This document shows, piece by piece, positions 17,716-25,304 of a stretch of 64,000 nucleotides of DNA (within the stretch, counting starts at the first letter, position 1; each line of letters begins with the position of its first letter). The stretch spans positions 1 to 64,000 of the forward strand of contig CAZXBL010000001.1 in assembly GCA_964638875.1 (NCBI GenBank). The letters are read 5' to 3'. Both the position numbers and the translations under genes were made by a program. The notes below the pieces were generated by a model, which did not search any database, had not been told where the DNA came from, and worked only from the letters and a program-made list of their open reading frames with translations. Source of the DNA: JALRHH01 sp964638875 (lineage in GTDB: Bacteria > Patescibacteriota > Saccharimonadia > Saccharimonadales > JALRHH01).

Positions 17716-19221
17716 ATGACCGTTGCAGTCGAATCAGAACAAACAATATTCACAGGGTTCCACACGCTAAATCTTGATGCTGAGCCAATAGTAAAGCTTC
17801 CTGAATCTGCAGATATCCTTCCTGAGCTTGAAATTAACAGACTGCTCACAGAAGTCGAACACATAGCAAGCGCCTTAAGTGAGTCCGCTGATGTTCCTGA
17901 AGTAATAAGACAAGATGTTACAGTCAATCTCAAGACTTCGCTGGCTGAATTATCGATGCCGTACGCTGTTACTCAGACGGCACATAAAATTGAAAGATTG
18001 TGGAGTGCAGAAGAGCAACGTGAGATGCGAACCTTTCAGTGGCTTGGTCGTTGTGCAGTTGGCGTGGCGGAGAGCGGATACGACTTCCATATCTCTGAGC
18101 CAGCCAGAAAACGAGTAGATGTCGAGGTTGAGGAAGCAAAACATGCACAAGAAACCCTAAAGCCTGGCAAGATGCAGTTTTTTGTGTCACCGCGTATGTC
18201 CAGACAAGATGCACCAGAAGTAGTAGCTAAACAAGAGCATCTGCATGAAGAAGACTCTGTCAGGGCATCTTTTTTGGTCGTAGACAGTGAAGGTAACGAA
18301 TCGCATCGAATTATGGAATCACTGCTTGTGAAAGATGTACCTCTCAAAGCCTGGGTTAATATGTTACGTGATCCGGGTAATATATTTGGCAAATCTATCG
18401 GTATCAATGATGAGGGCTCTGCGTTGTCAGTTATGGAGACGTTTCAGGAGCTTGAGCTGGATGAGGAACAAGCACCTGAAGGTCCGGTGACACTCATAGA
18501 GGCAGTAGTTCCATACATCGAAGATGATTTGCAGCGACTTAACGTCCAACTGCAACTTGGCGAGTTTAGAAAAGACCAACAACTATACAAAGAAAGATCA
18601 GAGCAGTTTGCGACCGAATGGTACGACTTTGATCTGGAGCTTGCTCAGAGTTTACAAAAAGGTGTTACGACCGAAAGAGTGACTAAATTTATTTCATCCA
18701 TTGAATCTTCGTTAGCAGATAATGTTCGTGCAAATTTCGAGAGCTATCGTAATGAAGAGGGCTATGCTGCAACTCGGCACCTCATTGCATTAACAGAAAA
18801 AGCTAAGCGAAATATCCTGGCAACAAAAGCGGGAATAGCGACGGGCAATGAGCACATACTTGAACAAGTAGATAAGCCAACAATTGAAGCGGTCCAGACA
18901 ATCACTGAAAACTATGGCAACCCGGCGCTCGCAAAACAGATTGAAGACGTGGACCGATCCATAGTCAAACAAAGTGTTGAAACCAATGGTGGTTGTAGTG
19001 GTAGTGCCTGTGGCTTAGATGCTGTCAAAGAAGGCGCCGCAGATGCATACATTAATAAACTCGGGGGCGAAAAGGGCGATAAGGTTGCCAAAGACAAAGT
19101 TCGTACCTGTGAGTGTGGCGCAAAAAGCATCGTATACGTATATAACAACGCTAAAGTTATTAAACACTGCGAGTCTTGCAGGGAAACAGAAGTTACATAC
19201 ACAAAGCGCAAAGCCGCGTAA
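17716..19221 (+). CDS. Unrecognised 501-residue protein under riboswitch-like leader
   Basis: Start chosen at the ATG at 17716, which has the GAGGGG ribosome site; an upstream in-frame ATG at 17677 lies inside the leader hairpin. The protein is soluble, acidic and largely helical, with no signal peptide. The C-terminal 65 residues carry seven Cys: GGCSGSACGLD, then TCECGAKSIVYVYNN and KHCESCRETEVTY, the latter forming a probable zinc ribbon (CxC..CxxC). I recognise no enzyme family. If the leader binds cobalamin, the protein may handle or depend on B12; class II ribonucleotide reductases also end in Cys-rich zinc-binding tails, but no reductase barrel motifs are seen here. Function unknown. 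Confidence 0.8.
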   Translation: MTVAVESEQTIFTGFHTLNLDAEPIVKLPESADILPELEINRLLTEVEHIASALSESADVPEVIRQDVTVNLKTSLAELSMPYAVTQTAHKIERLWSAEEQREMRTFQWLGRCAVGVAESGYDFHISEPARKRVDVEVEEAKHAQETLKPGKMQFFVSPRMSRQDAPEVVAKQEHLHEEDSVRASFLVVDSEGNESHRIMESLLVKDVPLKAWVNMLRDPGNIFGKSIGINDEGSALSVMETFQELELDEEQAPEGPVTLIEAVVPYIEDDLQRLNVQLQLGEFRKDQQLYKERSEQFATEWYDFDLELAQSLQKGVTTERVTKFISSIESSLADNVRANFESYRNEEGYAATRHLIALTEKAKRNILATKAGIATGNEHILEQVDKPTIEAVQTITENYGNPALAKQIEDVDRSIVKQSVETNGGCSGSACGLDAVKEGAADAYINKLGGEKGDKVAKDKVRTCECGAKSIVYVYNNAKVIKHCESCRETEVTYTKRKAA

Positions 19222-19230
19222 AATATAAGG

Positions 19231-19836
19231 GTGAAACCAAAAATTGGGATTTATCCGGCTGCTTTTGACCCAGTGCATAAAGGGCACTTGGCGTTTGCGC
19301 GTGCTGCCAAGGAGCGGTACGGGCTGGATAAGGTCTACTTCCTGATAGAGCCAAATCCCAAGCACAAGCAAGGCGTAAAGGCGTTTGAACACCGTACTAA
19401 CATGGTGCAGCTCGCCACAGCTAATGAATCAGACTTTGGCGTAATTATTCTGGATATCCAAGAATTTGATATAAGGCACGTCTGGCCACGTATAACCTCG
19501 CGCTTCCTCGGGTCAGAGCTCTTTATGTTAATCGGTAACAATGCCGTTAAACGGCTCGCTGCATGGCCACACACTACAGAATTTGGTAAACAAGCACCGA
19601 CATTTGTTGTCGCCAAGCGTCACAGTGTAAAGACGGATGTTAAAAAATCACTCGAAACTCTACTGAAAACTAAGAAGTTGGACCTTCCGTACAAAATCCT
19701 AGAAGCAGACTATCAAACGTATAGTTCGCCAAATATTCGCATGCAGATAAAGCAGAGAGAACACCCCGAAGCACTACCACATAAAGTTTACGAATATATT
19801 CTCCGGAACAAGCTTTACATATCTGGAGCAGACTGA
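19231..19836 (+). CDS. nadD: Nicotinate-nucleotide adenylyltransferase-like protein
   Basis: 201 residues from a GTG start. The nucleotidyltransferase motif GIYPAAFDPVHKGHLAFA (G-x-FDPxHxGH) is at the N-terminus and SSPNIRMQI replaces the usual ISSTxIR near the C-terminus. NadD joins ATP to nicotinate mononucleotide; family members of this size can also be PPAT- or NMNAT-like, so the substrate is probable rather than proven. The last 22 bp overlap the 3' end of the convergent antiporter gene, an unusually tight arrangement. Confidence 0.82.
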   Translation: MKPKIGIYPAAFDPVHKGHLAFARAAKERYGLDKVYFLIEPNPKHKQGVKAFEHRTNMVQLATANESDFGVIILDIQEFDIRHVWPRITSRFLGSELFMLIGNNAVKRLAAWPHTTEFGKQAPTFVVAKRHSVKTDVKKSLETLLKTKKLDLPYKILEADYQTYSSPNIRMQIKQREHPEALPHKVYEYILRNKLYISGAD

Positions 19837-21572
19837 GAAAAATGTGATTCCAGGTAAGCCATGTGCCTTTCCTTGAACAACTCAAATTGTTCCTTATCGA
19901 CGCCAGTACGCTTGAGGAACGCGCTAACTTTCTCACTACCAATGTAGTGCGGAATCATGACGTAGGTCGCGCCCAGTTCATACAGCTGAATTGCTTCTTC
20001 CTGATTGACAGCGTGGCAAATAACCACTGCCTTGTCATTTAATTTGGCAATCGATGCGATCAATTGCTCGGTAATAGTGAAGTCAGTAAAGGTGCTGACG
20101 ATTAACTTGGCATGTTCCACACCAATTTCATCAAGGAGCTCTGGGTCAGTGGCGTCGCCGTACATAAATGGTACATCTTGGCGCTCTAGCGTTTCAATAA
20201 CACTAGGATCGTAATCAACCACAATGAAACGTTGCTTCATGTTCTGGAAGGTTGTAATAAATTGGTGACCACCCTTGTGGTAACCGAACAGGATGAATGG
20301 GTAGCTCTTGCGACGGACGTGCTCTTTATAAACGGTTTGACGTTCGAATAATGTAAGTTTCATTTTATCGAACAATAGGAACAGCTTTTCATCGTAGTGC
20401 ATAAGATAGGTCGAAATTGCGATCGTAATCATCGCAACTAGCGTAACAATGGCACTTACTTCCGGACGGACCATGCCGGCAGACACGGCTAACACCGCCA
20501 TAATGATAGAGAATTCACTAATCTGGGATAAGTTAATCCCCGCCTTGAAACTAACCCGTTTTGTGTAGCCAAGCAGTCCAAGAGATAAGGTGATAATCGT
20601 TGGTTTTACCACCATTACTACGGCAGACAAAATCAGTGCGGGCACAATAACGGATCCGAGGTTCTGCAGGTCCAAGCTTTCACCCAGGGTGATAAAGAAT
20701 ACAACTACAAAGAAATCTCGGAGGGGTTTTAGGCGGGCAGTAATTTCCTGTGCGTAGGCAACTGAGCCCAGCGCAACACCTGCAAACAGGGCACCGACTT
20801 CCAGTGAAAAGCCTGCAAGTTCGAACAAGGTACCTACACCGAATCCCCAAGATAGTGCGAATAGGAATAGTAGTTCCTGTGATGAAGCCATAAATCGGGT
20901 AATCTTGCCAAGAAGTTTCAGGTTTGCAAAAATCAAAAATGCCATCAGTGCGAGGCCCTTCAGGACCAATAGGAGCAACTGGTCTACCTCCAAACCACCG
21001 TTTTTGCCAGCTGCAATTGCCAGTAAGGCGAGGGTAGCAATCAAGTCATCAAACAAGATAATACCGATCGCCAGCTGACCATGTAGACGGTTCTGCTCCT
21101 TACGGTCACTCAGGATTTTAACGATAATAATGGTACTACTAAAGAACAGCGCAAACCCAATGACCAGGGCTTCAGCGCGTAAGTAACCCAATAGGGATGC
21201 GACGGTAAACCCAACAGAAACCATGGTAATCAGAGCAACAACTGCGGCAATAAGGACTGATTTCCCCTGTTTACGCAGTTCGGACACATTCATGCCCAGA
21301 CCAATAATGAACAGCAACAAAGCAATGCCCATATGAGAGAAGGTTTCGAACATCTCCTGGTTACCTTGGCTGATAATGCCAAGCAGTGACGGGCCAACGA
21401 TCAGCCCAGCCAGAATATAGCCGAGTATCAGAGGCTGTTTAATCAGCTTCATGATCAGTGCCATGACAGCAGCGATACCAATGGCAACACTTAATTCGGC
21501 AAATACACTACCACCGAGTAGTTCGGCTGCGCTGGAAGATTCTACAAATGATGCGAGTATGTTTGTGATCAT
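19815..21572 (-). CDS. Kef-type cation:proton antiporter with TrkA-N domain
   Basis: 585 residues. About 12 transmembrane helices of the CPA2 family (LIKQPLILGYILAGLIVGPSLLG, then FDDLIATLALLA with the acidic ion-site residues, and KPLRDFFVVVFFITLGESL) are followed by a cytoplasmic TrkA-N/RCK Rossmann domain (FILFGYHKGGHQFI, FIVVDYDPSVIETL, GDATDPELLDEIGVEHAKL). It likely exchanges K+ or Na+ for protons under nucleotide control. The start ATG overlaps the stop of an 17-codon upstream mini-ORF (21569-21622), suggesting translational coupling. The 3' end overlaps nadD by 22 bp. Confidence 0.92.
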   Translation of the reverse strand: MITNILASFVESSSAAELLGGSVFAELSVAIGIAAVMALIMKLIKQPLILGYILAGLIVGPSLLGIISQGNQEMFETFSHMGIALLLFIIGLGMNVSELRKQGKSVLIAAVVALITMVSVGFTVASLLGYLRAEALVIGFALFFSSTIIIVKILSDRKEQNRLHGQLAIGIILFDDLIATLALLAIAAGKNGGLEVDQLLLLVLKGLALMAFLIFANLKLLGKITRFMASSQELLFLFALSWGFGVGTLFELAGFSLEVGALFAGVALGSVAYAQEITARLKPLRDFFVVVFFITLGESLDLQNLGSVIVPALILSAVVMVVKPTIITLSLGLLGYTKRVSFKAGINLSQISEFSIIMAVLAVSAGMVRPEVSAIVTLVAMITIAISTYLMHYDEKLFLLFDKMKLTLFERQTVYKEHVRRKSYPFILFGYHKGGHQFITTFQNMKQRFIVVDYDPSVIETLERQDVPFMYGDATDPELLDEIGVEHAKLIVSTFTDFTITEQLIASIAKLNDKAVVICHAVNQEEAIQLYELGATYVMIPHYIGSEKVSAFLKRTGVDKEQFELFKERHMAYLESHFSQSAPDM

Positions 21573-21622
21573 CGGACTTCGTCCTCTGGCAGCACTCTAT
21601 TAATAAGTTTAGGATCAATCAT
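21569..21622 (-). other. Upstream mini-ORF coupled to the antiporter
   Basis: A 17-codon frame (MIDPKLINRVLPEDEVR) runs from the ATG at 21622 to a TGA at 21569-21571 that overlaps the antiporter ATG as ATGA. A TATAAT box (21650-21655, minus strand) lies 27 nt upstream; the leader between is rich in A and C and has no Shine-Dalgarno. It could serve as a translational relay or leader peptide for the antiporter. Its expression is inferred. Confidence 0.45.
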
Positions 21623-21655
21623 GTTCGTTTTTGGTTGTTGTTCAGATATATTATA

Positions 21656-21750
21656 TGCTAAAGCGTAAGCATTTGGTATCCTTCAGCTTTTCTAGTACCA
21701 AATCTCGCAGTTTTCTTGCGCTTTTTCTAGCTTCGAGGTAAATGTTTACC
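21656..21750. other. Structured intergenic stretch with consecutive hairpins
   Basis: Between divergent genes I see four successive hairpins: TGCT/AGCA (21656-21671), TTTGGTA (21672-21678) with TACCAAA (21696-21702), CGCA/TGCG inside 21705-21720, and GGTAAA (21737-21742) with TTTACC (21745-21750). There is no open frame. It may be a small RNA or a leader for either neighbour. Confidence 0.35.
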
Positions 21751-21832
21751 CCTCAGCCAGAGAAAAGCACTATAAATTCCACGATATTCGGTCTAGAATA
21801 AGCATAAGTACACCAAAGGCTTACTAGCAATT

Positions 21833-22393
21833 ATGCAAAACCCACTTGAACCGCTAAAACCACTCAATCCTCTGAACTTGCTGACACCGCACCAAGAGGC
21901 AGTCCAAGGCCGCCGTAAAGCCATCAAGAGCTTCAAAGCAAAAGCAGATGCCAAACGCACTCCAAGTGAGAAATTTGCCGACTTACTGACTATCAAATTC
22001 GGCACGGTAATGTTCCTTGTTCTGAACGTTATTTGGTTTGTTGCCTGGATCCTGATTAATACCAACATGATTCCGGCTATTGAACCGTTTGACCCGTTCC
22101 CATTCGGGCTGTTAACCATGATAGTGTCGCTTGAGGCAATCATGTTGGCAATAATTGTACTGATTTCCCAAAATCGGGAAGCGCACGTCAGCGAGCTACG
22201 TGAAGAGATAGAATTGCAGCTAAACACTGTAGTAGAAGGCGAAGTCACCAAATTGATTAGCCTCATGGCCATACTTCTTGAGAAACAAGGTGTAAAAATT
22301 GACGACCCAGAACTGAAAAAAATGCTCAAACCAATCGATAGTGCGGAAATGATTCGCCAGCTAGAAGTCGAGCTCGATCCAAAGTCCCATTAG
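21833..22393 (+). CDS. DUF1003-like membrane protein
   Basis: 186 residues. A charged N-terminal helix is followed by GTVMFLVLNVIWFVAWILIN and a second hydrophobic segment FGLLTMIVSLEAIMLAIIVLIS, the two-helix core of DUF1003, with the family's FDPFPFGLLT loop and a QNREA segment just after. A C-terminal coiled coil of about 60 residues follows. The family has no established biochemical role. No transposon or phage features are nearby. Confidence 0.8.
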   Translation: MQNPLEPLKPLNPLNLLTPHQEAVQGRRKAIKSFKAKADAKRTPSEKFADLLTIKFGTVMFLVLNVIWFVAWILINTNMIPAIEPFDPFPFGLLTMIVSLEAIMLAIIVLISQNREAHVSELREEIELQLNTVVEGEVTKLISLMAILLEKQGVKIDDPELKKMLKPIDSAEMIRQLEVELDPKSH

Positions 22394-22404
22394 GAGTAGA
22401 TCTA

Positions 22405-22433
22405 TTGTAAATTAAGCTAAAGCATGTTATAAT
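22405..22433 (+). promoter_or_regulatory. Leaderless promoter of the Nudix gene
   Basis: TTGTAA (22405-22410), 17 nt, TATAAT (22428-22433), 6 nt, ATG at 22440. The predicted +1 coincides with the start codon. Confidence 0.65.
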
Positions 22434-22439
22434 AGGTGT

Positions 22440-22896
22440 ATGACCACACACTCAGGTTTCGTACCGCGTAAAACATTTGAAATCATACTTGAGAATGCTG
22501 TTATACCAACATTTGATCTAATTATTGATGTTCCAGAAAAAGGTGTACTAATTGCCCGTCGAAAGATCGAGCCTTATGCTGGCAAGTGGGCGTTACCTGG
22601 CCTCCGTATGTACAAAGGGGAGACCATCAACGATACTCTGGGCAGAATTGCCGAAGATGAAGCAGGAATCTCCGTCAACCTGGAGCAAGCTCGTCTGGTG
22701 GGCCAGTTTGTCGGCAAATTTACTACTGAGCACAACCGCCAAGACCTCTCAACCTGCTATGCGTACTGAAGCTTTACAACTTAACGCTGATCACTTCACG
22801 GGCCATCGTTTCATTCAGTCCGTTGACGAAATTCCTGTCGCAACTGGTGGGATGTATAGGCATTATTTAAATGATTACTTTAACTGGGCCAAGTAA
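22440..22896 (+). pseudogene. GDP-mannose hydrolase-like Nudix gene with a frameshift
   Basis: The first frame (22440-22769, 109 residues) begins like GDP-mannose mannosyl hydrolases (VIPTFDLIIDVPEKGVLIARR, KWALPGLRMYKGE) and has a degenerate Nudix box ending RIAEDEAGI, as in that subfamily. It stops at TGA 22767-22769. The missing C-terminal half continues in the +1 frame from about 22759 (MRTEALQLNADHF to FNWAK, stop at 22894-22896) and fits the family's end. One extra base near TGCTATGCG (22755-22763) would explain this. It could be a sequencing error, a true inactivation or a frameshifting gene; promoter and codons are otherwise intact. Confidence 0.7.
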
Positions 22897-22907
22897 ACAG
22901 TTTTTGT

Positions 22908-22937
22908 TTGACAAAACGGTTGTGTTAATGAGACAAT
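22908..22937 (+). promoter_or_regulatory. Promoter entering the 22.9-23.4 kb non-coding gap
   Basis: Perfect -35 TTGACA (22908-22913), 18 nt, GACAAT (22932-22937). Predicted start is near 22944. No gene of normal size follows before the terminator at 23340, which argues for a non-coding transcript. Confidence 0.5.
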
Positions 22938-22943
22938 GCGCTC

Positions 22944-23373
22944 ACTTCAAAGAGTAACTCGGTTACTTAGCGAACACAAAAACAACAAAAAACAAAATAT
23001 GCTGTGTACTTTCGTGGAGTTAGTGTGCAGTGTTGGGGGTTTTAGGGTAATGCCAGTAAAAATAAAAGTAATGAATTCCAGGGGAACACGCGTGGAAGTT
23101 AAAGTACGACGTCCCAGTTGGCAGCAGTTTTTACACTACTAGCTGAACAACATGTCACATTAGCCTGCTCACGAGCGGAGCTCGCGACCCGCTAATGCTC
23201 TTGGCGCAACAACCGATTTTCTTTTCCGGTTCTCGCGCACCGTACTATATGTACGGCTTGCTGCGATCCTCAAAGAGAAATCGCTTCTTGCGCACAAGCA
23301 TGTCGCTCAGCACTGTCCATCTCGGGAAAAAATCTAAATAAAAAGACCAGCATCTGCGAGAGCTGGTCTTTTT
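22944..23373 (+). ncRNA. Candidate structured non-coding RNA
   Basis: A 490-nt gap between the Nudix gene and the DsbA-like gene. Its right half folds into one nested rod: GCTGA (23142-23146)/TCAGC (23307-23311), CATG (23151-23154)/CATG (23299-23302), a side hairpin CATTAGC (23158-23164)/GCTAATG (23191-23197), GCGCAA (23204-23209)/TTGCGC (23288-23293), a 12-nt helix 23214-23225 with 23272-23283, TCGC/GCGA and CCGTAC (23240-23245)/GTACGG (23251-23256) at the tip. The left part has CGCT..AGCG with AGTAA-CTCGG-TTACT and an A-rich linker. No tmRNA, RNase P or SRP signature is seen. A 30-codon frame at 23050 is too weak to call. Strand is taken from the TTGACA promoter. Confidence 0.45.
23340..23373. 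terminator. Bidirectional intrinsic terminator
   Basis: AAAAAGACCAGC (23340-23351) pairs with GCTGGTCTTTTT (23362-23373), 12 bp with T-runs on both strands. It ends the candidate ncRNA and the convergent DsbA-like gene. Confidence 0.9.
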
Positions 23374-23387
23374 ACTTACCGTAGAAG

Positions 23388-24035
23388 CTACTGGCTTTTT
23401 GCTTTGATCGCGTCCTCGATAACTTTATTGAAAGCATCGAGATCCTTAGGATTTTCTATCTTTTTGCCGTCGATATAGAACGAAGGAGTGGAGGTAACGC
23501 CCAGCTCTTTGCCCTTGCTGATGTCAGCATTGATAATACTGTTAGTAGCTTGGCTCTTTTGATCAGTAGTAAATTTGGCCACGTCTAGACCCAGGCTTTC
23601 CGCGTATGATTTGAAAGTTGTGTCAGCCTGCCCGCTGGCGAGGCTTGTCCAGGCTTGCTGGTTTTGATACAACAAATTGTACATTTCCCAGAACTTGCCC
23701 TGATTACCGGCAGCCTCAGCGGTACGATGTGCCAACATTGCGTTCGGGTGAATCTGGGTTAGCGGGAAGTTAACAAACTGGAATTGAATGTCATCTTTAT
23801 ATTTTTCGACGACCTGCTCAACGATAGGATAGTAACCACCGCAGGCAGGACATTGGAAGTCACCGTATTCTGTTAGGGTTACATTCTTTTTATTCTCGCC
23901 ACGTGTGTGACTAGATGTTTGACCACCAGATTTATCGCCACTGTCAGGGGCAGATGCATCTTTTTTAGAAATGAATAATATTGCGCCAAAAACTACTACG
24001 CAGGCGATCAGTATAAAGCTAAACCGTGATTTCAT
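23388..24035 (-). CDS. Membrane-anchored DsbA/BdbD-like thiol oxidoreductase
   Basis: 215 residues: N-terminal anchor helix (about 6-22), a Gly/Ser-rich linker, and a thioredoxin-fold domain with the active site DFQCPACGGYY (Cys62-Cys65) and the cis-proline loop GVTSTPSFYIDG. The helical insertion between them is of DsbA type. It would oxidise or reshuffle disulfides in exported proteins such as the Cys-containing surface proteins at 4.1-7.3 kb. GAGAGGT lies just before the start. No partner DsbB/VKOR gene is present in the window. Confidence 0.92.
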   Translation of the reverse strand: MKSRFSFILIACVVVFGAILFISKKDASAPDSGDKSGGQTSSHTRGENKKNVTLTEYGDFQCPACGGYYPIVEQVVEKYKDDIQFQFVNFPLTQIHPNAMLAHRTAEAAGNQGKFWEMYNLLYQNQQAWTSLASGQADTTFKSYAESLGLDVAKFTTDQKSQATNSIINADISKGKELGVTSTPSFYIDGKKIENPKDLDAFNKVIEDAIKAKSQ

Positions 24036-24117
24036 GTTACCTCTCTTGTTTGTCTGCTTATTGTATCAATACAGGAACACTCTTTCAAAACATCCGTAGC
24101 TGTTCTACACTTTGAGC

Positions 24118-25179
24118 ATGACATTTATCGGTATATTACTACTGATTGCAACCACGCTCCTGATGATCAGCTTGCAACGCAGTTATGCGCACGTTCCTGC
24201 AAAAGAGTTAAAAAAGCGGGCGAGGGCTGGGGATGTAATAGCAGCCACATTATTCAGGGCAGCAGCATATGGCTCAAGCCTTCGAGCATTACTATGGGCG
24301 TTGATTATCGGTTTTAGCTCGTGGCTATTCGTAATTTTGGCACACAGTACCGCTCCATGGTTTGGCATGTTAATTATTGCATCCGTATTATGGTTTGGAT
24401 ATGTATGGCTGCCCACCCGTGAGGCAACCCGAATAGGTGTATGGGTTGCAGCACAGTTCGCGCCGCTGTTTGCAAAGGTGCTAGAGTATTTGCACCCAAT
24501 TTTTGGGAAAGTGCACGATTTTATCGCAAAACATCGACCGGTATCAGTCCACACTGGTTTATATGATAAGGATGACCTAAAAGAGCTATCCGCGCACCAA
24601 AAAGTACAGTCAGATAACCGTGTTGATACCCAGACCTTAGAAATCGTTGAACACGCACTATCGTTCGGTGACAAAAAAGTCTCAGATATATTGACACCTC
24701 GCCGTGTAGTCAAAAGCGTGGCTGCAACAGATGCGATCGGTCCAATCTTGATGGATGATCTTCACAAGAGCGGTCATTCGCGGTTCCCAGTTTATGAGGG
24801 CAGGCAAGATAATATTGTTGGTGTGCTATTCCTGCGTGTAGCAGTTAGGGCAAAGACAGGCGGTGTTATTACTAAGATCATGAATAGCCAGGTCTGCTAC
24901 GTGCACGAGGACCAGCCATTAACAGAGGCGCTACACGCTATTTTAAAAACACATCAGCAGCTGTTTGTAGTGGTAAATAGCTTTGAGGAATATGTTGGTA
25001 TTGTGACAATCGAAGATATTATGGAAGCCGTTGTGGGTAAACAAATAGTTGACGAGTTTGACGAGTACGAAGACCTCCGCGCTGTCGCAGCCAAAATGGC
25101 AGCCAAAGAGCACAAAGATCACGTAGTGAACGATTCCCCACACGAAAATATACAATCTGTTACAGAGGTGGTAGAATAG
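24118..25179 (+). CDS. CNNM/CorC-type membrane protein with CBS pair
   Basis: 353 residues. I prefer the ATG at 24118 because TACACT (24106-24111) lies 6 nt before it; a TTG at 24112 is the alternative. Two to three transmembrane helices of a shortened CNNM domain are followed by a linker helix (DKDDLKELSAHQ), then KVSDILTPRRVV and two CBS motifs ending GIVTIEDIMEAVVG and DEFDEYEDL. Such proteins are linked to Mg2+ efflux and to haemolysin-C-like regulators. The C-terminal transporter-associated CorC_HlyC domain is missing. Confidence 0.85.
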   Translation: MTFIGILLLIATTLLMISLQRSYAHVPAKELKKRARAGDVIAATLFRAAAYGSSLRALLWALIIGFSSWLFVILAHSTAPWFGMLIIASVLWFGYVWLPTREATRIGVWVAAQFAPLFAKVLEYLHPIFGKVHDFIAKHRPVSVHTGLYDKDDLKELSAHQKVQSDNRVDTQTLEIVEHALSFGDKKVSDILTPRRVVKSVAATDAIGPILMDDLHKSGHSRFPVYEGRQDNIVGVLFLRVAVRAKTGGVITKIMNSQVCYVHEDQPLTEALHAILKTHQQLFVVVNSFEEYVGIVTIEDIMEAVVGKQIVDEFDEYEDLRAVAAKMAAKEHKDHVVNDSPHENIQSVTEVVE

Positions 25180-25218
25180 ATTTAATGAAGTCTCAGGCGG
25201 ATAGTAACAGTAATTTAC

Positions 25219-25262
25219 GGGTCGGCAGCAACTAGCTGGCGATTTCTGTCTGCCCACGACCC
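25219..25262 (+). other. Hairpin in the aspS leader
   Basis: GGGTC-GGCAG (25219-25228) pairs with CTGCC (25250-25254) and GACCC (25258-25262), separated by a 3-nt bulge. It lies 43 nt before the aspS ATG and lacks a T-run. There is no T-box AGGGUGG motif. It could be an mRNA leader structure. Confidence 0.4.
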
Positions 25263-25304
25263 CAATTTACAGCCTGAACTAACTAATACTTAGGACCTAA
25301 AGAT

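Noticed and set aside
22927..22934. Another TGAGACA repeat landmark upstream of the candidate ncRNA
   Set aside because: Only the 7-mer matches; the 15-nt spacing and CACCCCA do not follow, and 7-mers occur by chance in 64 kb.
22936..23142. A 68-codon frame in the non-coding gap
   Set aside because: Starts inside the promoter, has atypical composition and no ribosome site; a 30-codon internal version (23050) is not supported by any known family.
22944..23373. tmRNA, RNase P RNA or SRP RNA
   Set aside because: No tRNA-like ends, no GAGGAAAGUCC core, no SRP GGAA/GCAG domain.
25180..25304. T-box leader for aspS
   Set aside because: No AGGGUGG/ACC T-box sequence or specifier loop; only one hairpin.
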